Origin: Phanerodontia chrysosporium
Lineage: Eukaryota; Basidiomycota; Agaricomycetes; Polyporales; Phanerochaetaceae
Reading direction: 5' to 3'
Length of the DNA: 64,000 bases
Assembly: GCA_001910725.1 (NCBI GenBank)
Contig: MJGA01000005.1
Span: 992,001 to 1,056,000, forward strand
The translations under genes and the position numbers were made by a program. The notes beneath the pieces are model-generated. The model searched no databases, was not told the DNA's origin, and saw only the letters and a list, made by a program, of their open reading frames with translations. How positions within the stretch are numbered: position 1 is the stretch's first letter; every line of letters begins with the position of its first letter. Below are positions 58,709 through 64,000 of this stretch, in pieces.

Positions 58709-59729
58709 GAAGGGCACTGCGGCGAAGGATGTGTACTTGGACCACCTTCAAGGAGTACGCCTTTTAAGGGCCGACGGACAGAAGGACAAGCGGGTCAAAC
58801 ACGCGGACAATGGCATGTTGTCGCGACGCACGCACCTAAAAGATTATTGTTGTTCTCAGTGCTGGCTGCGCGCTTTGGGCGAGAATCTGCCTGGAATTAG
58901 GTCGTGGGTCGTCGAGTCGCTTGTAAGGAGCGGAAAGCGTCGAGATGGGGGAAGAAATAGGTGGGCAGAGCACCACCGACGACATTCCACGAGGAGAAGG
59001 GGGGGCGTGGCTCGCGGTCGGTTAGTCTCTAAGCAGAAAATAACATACAGCCGCGCTTGGCGCCCATGCCGGCCTCCCTCGGCTTTCGGCCTTGTCCTTG
59101 CCAGCCAAGGCGCCCTCTCGATCGACCCTGTCTTCGCCGTCGTCCTCCATTGCCGAGGCGATGCCAGAGACGCTCCCGACGACGCCCACGACAACGCCCA
59201 CGGCCCTCGCATCCTCGCTCCTCGCGCATTGCACCACCCCACCGACACGCCACCGTCTGCCATCCCCCTCATCAATCCCCGCCCCATGCCTGCTCCCAGG
59301 AACATCACCCGCGGCCGCCTAGTTTCAGCCCGCCATGTGCAACAGACACGCTGATCCACGATCCGACGTTCCCAGGAGCGCAGCCATCGCTGCGGGCGTC
59401 GGCGTCGCCCCCTGTGTCAGAAGTCGCCGGCCAAGTCCCAGCATTGTATGTAATCTCTGTAATGTAAATCACAGCCTCTGTCGTTCCTGAGCCTCTCGGT
59501 GCAACGTTCCCGGAGAGAATCGTCTGTCGTGTGAGTCGAGATACGCGTTCCCACGCAGGTGAGGACAAAGTCGCGAGCCAAGTCGCGAGTGACATCAACG
59601 GCTGCATGCGGACGCCGGGCGCGTATGTACTGTCCGAGCCGTCTTCAACAGCGACCACGTCCTGTGAAGCATCTCGAGTCCGGTCTGCACGCACCGCACC
59701 TCGATGAGACTCGGCCACTAGTGCACACC
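58709..59729. other. 1.0-kb divergent intergenic region
   Basis: Between the FLC-type gene and the amidohydrolase. Open frames around 59050-59360 (Arg/Pro-rich) look like GC-driven chance frames. No element recognised. Confidence 0.4.
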
Positions 59730-62700
59730 ATGCCTCTCGACTACTCCGTGCACCCACGGAGGACTTCCCTCGTTATCATCGCAGCCTTCCTGCTCTTCAA
59801 TCTAGGCTACCACGTTGTGTATTTCTCCAACAGCGAGAACAGACGGGTCGTACGAGTTCCGAGCCACGCCTCAGCCACGCTTGCCAGATGTCACGCTCTG
59901 CACGTCAAGCCAGGCCCGCCCGAGGACTTCTACAGGCGCAACGTGTCTGACCGCTTCCAGGCGGGTACCAAGCCTGTTTACATACGTAATGCGACCATTT
60001 GGACTGGGAGAGTACAAGGACTCGAGGTGCTGGAAGGCGATCTCTTGCTGGACGGTGGCATTATCAAGCACGTTGGGTCCAGAGATGATGCCGTCTTGAG
60101 CAAGTACCAGGACCTTATCTTCGTGGACGCCCAAGGGTACGCCCCGCCCTTTGATTATCTCTGCATTATACTCAGTTACGTAGTGCATGGGTCACGCCAG
60201 GGTATGCAAAGAGTTTGCCTCCAATCTAACATTTGCCTCACTCGTCCAATGATCGTGCAGTATCATCGACGTCCATTCACACCTGGGCAACCAACCTGCT
60301 CCCGCCTTTGACGGAGCTGACGATGCCAATTCCTTCAAAGGCATCGCGCAGCCATGGCTCCGCTCGCTCGATGCACTGAACACCCATGACGAAGGCAAGA
60401 ATGATGCCAGTCATCTCCGCGCAGCGTGTCTGACGGAATGAACGACAGGCTATGCCAGCTCCGTGGCAGGCGGTCTGACAACCGCACTGATTCTCCCGGG
60501 CTCTGGAAATGCCATTGGTGGGTCTCAAATGCATGACTTGGAAGTACAGGGTTGAATTCGACACAGGTGGTCAGGCATTTGTGATCAAGCCACGGCCGAC
60601 AGAGGAGCGATCGCCTACTGCGATGCTCGTCGAACCACCGTTTAATTTGAATGGACATGAAAGTAATAGACAGCCACCGCGGTGGAGACACATGAAGTAC
60701 GTCTATTCATGACATAGTCCCGACTGAGCTTACGCAAAGCGGGAACTATAGACATGCTTGCGGTGCGTCGAGATTTCCGACCTATCCGTATTCAGCTGAC
60801 CTTGCGGGTCCCAGGCGAAAATCCCTGTAAGTTGCGACACTTCTGTATGTACTATTTACCGTAACATCGTTAACCTTTAGCTCGATCGTACGCTGGTACT
60901 CGTATGGACACCTTCTGGGCCTTCCGTCAAGCGTGCGTATTACAATAACCGGTCTCTTTCCTTTGAATCGAGCTAGATACAGATACGAGACCGCTCGTCA
61001 AATCAAGGCAGCCCAGGATGAGTACTGCTCCAAGGCTATAGCTGGCGACTGGGCGTCGCTGGAGGGACAGTCATTCCCAGACAGCCTTCAGTGGGAAGCA
61101 CTGGTAGACGTCCTGCGCGGACATGTCAAGGTAGGCTGTGCGCTCTGCTCGCAGACTTTCTCTGCAACTGAGATCGTCTAGGTTCAAACACACTGTTACG
61201 AAGCCGTCGATCTTGACGCGTTCGTGCGCCTGTCTAATGAGTTCCGCTTCCCGGTAGCTGCCTTCCACCATGCACACGAGGCGTATCTCGTACCCGACGT
61301 CCTCAAGCGAGCATACGGTGAGCAGTATTACCGGACATGTCGCCTTACTGTCATTCTGATTTCCCCGCCAACTTAGAACATCCACCAGCGGCGGCCATGT
61401 TCGCCTCGTTTGCGAGGTATGACTTCGTAGCAATGAAGTGTTCCTCACTCACGCGGTGGCACAGGTACAAACGTGAGGCGTACCGCCACTCCGAATTTGC
61501 ACCCCGTGTCCTTGCGGATAATGATATCGACGTAGTCATGAAGGTGGGAAATCAAATGTCTATCGCACTGCATTGTCTGATGTCCATTTTACGTAGTCCG
61601 ACCACCATGCAATCGTATCGCGGTACCTCATACACGAAGCAGCACAGGCACATTACTACGGCCTCGAGGATAACATTGCTTTGGCTTCTGTCACGACTAC
61701 TGCGGCCAAGGTGCTGGGTCTGGATCACCGAATTGGATATCTCAAGCCCGGTGAGTATCATTCTAGCATGGGTGCGCAGCGTTTAACTGAACAGCCTTGG
61801 TGTGCAGGCTACGATGCAGGTAGGTTATATCATCGAAGAGCAGAGGCGCGGGATGCACAAAATTGACAACACTGCAGATGTTGTCATCTGGGACAGCCAC
61901 CCCCTTGCCCTCGGAGCAACGCCCAAGCAGGTCTTCATCGATGGCATTCCACAGCTTACAAACCCCCATGTCGTTGCGAAGCCGGCAGCCGCGCAGTTGG
62001 CACCGAAGACTCCAGATTTCGACAAGGAGGCAGCTGACGCTGTGAAATTCGAGGGTCTTCCACCACTGCTACCAACGAGGGTCAAAAGCGGTATCATCGC
62101 CTTTGCAAACGTCTCGAGCCTCCTGCTGAAGGACCAACACCGCGGTTTGTATGACGCGTTCGAAGCCCATGCTGATTCCGCCTCCGGCATGGTTGTCTTC
62201 TCGACGGAACCAGGACGTGCAGGCATTGTTTGTGCAGGCTCAAACGTTGAGTGCGCCTGGCTGTCCGCAGACGACGTGGAAGTTGTTGATCTCGCGGGCG
62301 GGTCGCTGCAACCGGGTTTGGTCGGGGCCGGTGCCACCATAGGGATGCATGAGATTGCGATGGAGAGCTCCACCACAGATGGCCCAGCCTACAACCTGCT
62401 CGCTGGAGATCCGCCCTCCATAGTCGGTGGTACTGGTTACCTGCCAAAGGCTGTTGACGGTTTGATGTTCGGGACGCGAGATGCACTGTACGTTTTTCAC
62501 CTTTTCACCTCTATTCTAGTCTCACAGTTGATATGCAGGCTCGCGTACCGCGCCGGAGTGACTGTTGCCGTCTCGCCCATCTACCACGACGGCTCCTTCA
62601 CTGGCGGCCTGAGCACCGCATTCTCACTTGGAGCAACCAGCAAACTAGAGCTCGGCGCTATCGTAAGCGATGTCACGGCGCTTCACGTTGCCATCGCGCA

Positions 62701-63546
62701 CGGCGACATCCCAAGTGTAAGCACGGAGATTGCTGCACTCCGCCATCTGCTTCTGCAGCCTCCAGAAGGCGACAGCAAGGAATGGTACAAGAAGGTTACC
62801 ATGTAGGTACATGTTTTGCAAGCCTGGTGACAAGTTCCTCACCCATTGCATGTTTACAGGGTGAGATCCCTCTGGTTGTGGAAACGCACAGCGCGGACAT
62901 CATCGCCACGATCATTGTCCTCAAGGCAGAGATCGAGGCGGAGACCGGGTACAAACTGAAGGTCACAGTACTTGGTGGCGCTGAGGCGCACCTCCTGGCC
63001 GACGACCTCGCTGCAGCAGACATCGGAGTCATTGTATCTCCCCCAAGACCCTTGGCCTACTCATGGGACTTCCGCAGAGTGTAAGCTTGTTCTGGATACC
63101 CGAAAGTGCTCGTCCTCCCTATTGACACGTATTCAGTCACGCGGGACTCCCACTGACAAACCAGAGCGTCGTTGCCCGCCTCGTCGAGGCGGGTGTCACA
63201 GTGGGCATCGGTCCCCAGGGCACGAGCGGCATGCCTGATATGAGCGGATGGGCTGTGCGCAATCTACGCTTCGACGCTGGATGGGTGTGCATCGGTCTCG
63301 TTCAAAACATTCATTTCGTACTGACGGCGCGCTCCTACACAGGAAATGCTCAATGCGCCGAAGTCCATCTCAAGGGCCACGGCCTTTGCGCTAGTTTCGT
63401 CCAACGTCGAAAAGCTGCTAGGAGTGCCCTTGGATCCATATGAAAGCGACCTCATCGCCACTTCTGGCGGTGACCTCTTGAGCTACGAGGGCAAGGTCGT
63501 TGCCGTTATCTCGCCTCGCAGAGGTAAAGTCGATTTCTTCGACTGA
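59730..63546 (+). CDS. membrane-anchored tandem amidohydrolase, many exons
   Basis: MPLDYSVHPRRTSLVIIAAF then LLFNLGYHVVYF is a type-II membrane anchor. The first amidohydrolase unit: YIRNATIWTGR, LLDGGIIKHVG, metal site GIIDVHSHLGNQ, SVAGGLTTALILPGSGNAIG, RMDTFWAFRQAYRYETARQI, VQTHCYEAVDLDAFVRLSNE, FHHAHEAYLVPDVLKRAYGE, SDHHAIVSRYLIHEAAQAHY, DADVVIWDSHPLALGATPKQ. The second half repeats the fold (LQPGLVGAGATIGMHEIAME, DALLLAYRAGVTVAVSPIYH, GEIPLVVETHSADIIATIIV, LTNQSVVARLVEAGVTVGIG, RATAFALVSSNVEKLLGVPL) but lacks the HxH. It ends RRGKVDFFD. Roughly 1,000 residues in at least 16 exons, including micro-exons of 11, 12 and 12 nt and one GC-AG intron (60395-60448). The junction near 62803 (YKKVT to GEIPLVV) is off by one base. 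Substrate unknown; imidazolonepropionase/CE9-like group. Confidence 0.85.
60752..60826 (+). other. two consecutive micro-exons (11 and 12 nt) of the amidohydrolase gene
   Basis: 60752-60762 (ACATGCTTGCG) and 60815-60826 (GCGAAAATCCCT), flanked by ATAG/GTGCGT and CCCAG/GTAAGT. Joined between ...RWRHMK and SRSYAGTRMDTFWAF they give K-HACGENPS-R, in phase at both ends. Confidence 0.75.
61808..61819 (+). other. 12-nt micro-exon of the amidohydrolase gene
   Basis: GCTACGATGCAG between TGTGCAG and GTAGGT. It joins ...RIGYLKP to DVVIWD as GYDAD, the usual G-x-DAD-x-V motif near the end of an amidohydrolase domain. Confidence 0.8.
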
Positions 63547-63693
63547 AGACGATGAGTAGTATACCACGGAACCCCGGAATCGCGGTCTTGTAGAAAAGTA
63601 TCGGAAAATAGATGTACACGATGCTGCGATCTAACGAGAGAGACGGATGCACTAAACCCAGAATTTGTTCATGATGGGCAGCGAGAGGGACTG

Positions 63694-63999
63694 CTATGCG
63701 CCATTGACCTGGTTATCCGCGTTCTCCTTGCCATCGGCCTTGCCCAACCGCCTCTGCACGAAATGCATGATGCTGGGCAGGTGTTTCGTGATCAGAAGAA
63801 TTGGCTTTGGCTCCTCTGATAGAATAAGTGAGCAGACTTCTGGTGATAGAGCCAGGGAATTACGCACCGGAGATAATGATCTTTCCGTGCCTCTTCTGAA
63901 CGTTTGCTGATCCTGGATTGCCCTGTGCTTACTTGGCAAAACGACCATCGAGTGCTATGTGACACGGCTCAGCAGCTGACGTATCAACAACAGAGAGGG
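63694..63999 (-). CDS. 3' end of an unrecognised gene
   Basis: The stop is at 63694-63696. The last exon reads EEPKPILLITKHLPSIMHFV then QRRLGKADGKENADNQVNGA. Upstream of a GTGCGT...TATCAG intron a short exon reads KRHGKIIIS, and further left-to-right more exons run off the window edge (possibly ...WSFCQ before a GTAAGC donor). The hydrophobic-basic LLITKHLP and the hydrophilic tail give no family. It is tail-to-tail with the amidohydrolase gene, about 150 bp between stops. Confidence 0.5.
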
Positions 64000-64000
64000 C

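Overview
This window looks like nuclear DNA of a filamentous basidiomycete, most likely an Agaricomycete. The evidence is GC-rich coding DNA, many short introns (about 40-70 nt, donors mostly GTRNGT, acceptors YAG), dense genes on both strands and typical fungal housekeeping genes. I assembled gene models by hand, joining exons by reading frame, splice sites and conserved protein motifs. No database search was possible, so names rest on motif recognition.

Layout, left to right: a partial TM9SF/EMP70 membrane protein (-); an F-box-like gene (+); a MAT2B/RmlD-like reductase (-); a 72-aa protein (+); a long coiled-coil, SR-like protein (+); the Rvs161/Hob3 BAR protein (-); a large orphan Ser-rich protein (+); the Dbp10 ribosome-biogenesis helicase (+); the queuine tRNA-ribosyltransferase catalytic subunit (-); the TRAPP subunit Bet5 (+); a Fun30/SMARCAD1 remodeler (-); a mitochondrial carrier (+); a gene-sparse stretch (about 28.9-37.6 kb) holding one Zn2Cys6 regulator (+); U2AF35 (+); Alg14 (-); the APC/C subunit Cdc23/Apc8 (+); a GLTSCR1-domain protein (+); a second F-box-like gene (+); a hemerythrin (+); an MFS drug-type transporter (+); an unrecognised two-span membrane protein (-); Rmt2 (-); a TRP/FLC-type membrane protein (-); a tandem amidohydrolase with many exons (+); and the 3' end of an unknown gene (-).

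Most genes are unrelated housekeeping functions (rRNA maturation, splicing, tRNA modification, vesicle traffic, N-glycosylation, cell cycle, chromatin), so this is an ordinary syntenic chromosome block. I see no biosynthetic cluster, transposon, CRISPR array, rRNA or recognisable tRNA.

Two properties stand out. First, nine genes carry in total 15 frame breaks, all in the same direction (one base missing) and nearly all in short C/G runs; this looks like consensus error, not pseudogenes. Second, several genes need micro-exons of 11-17 nt that automatic gene callers would probably miss.
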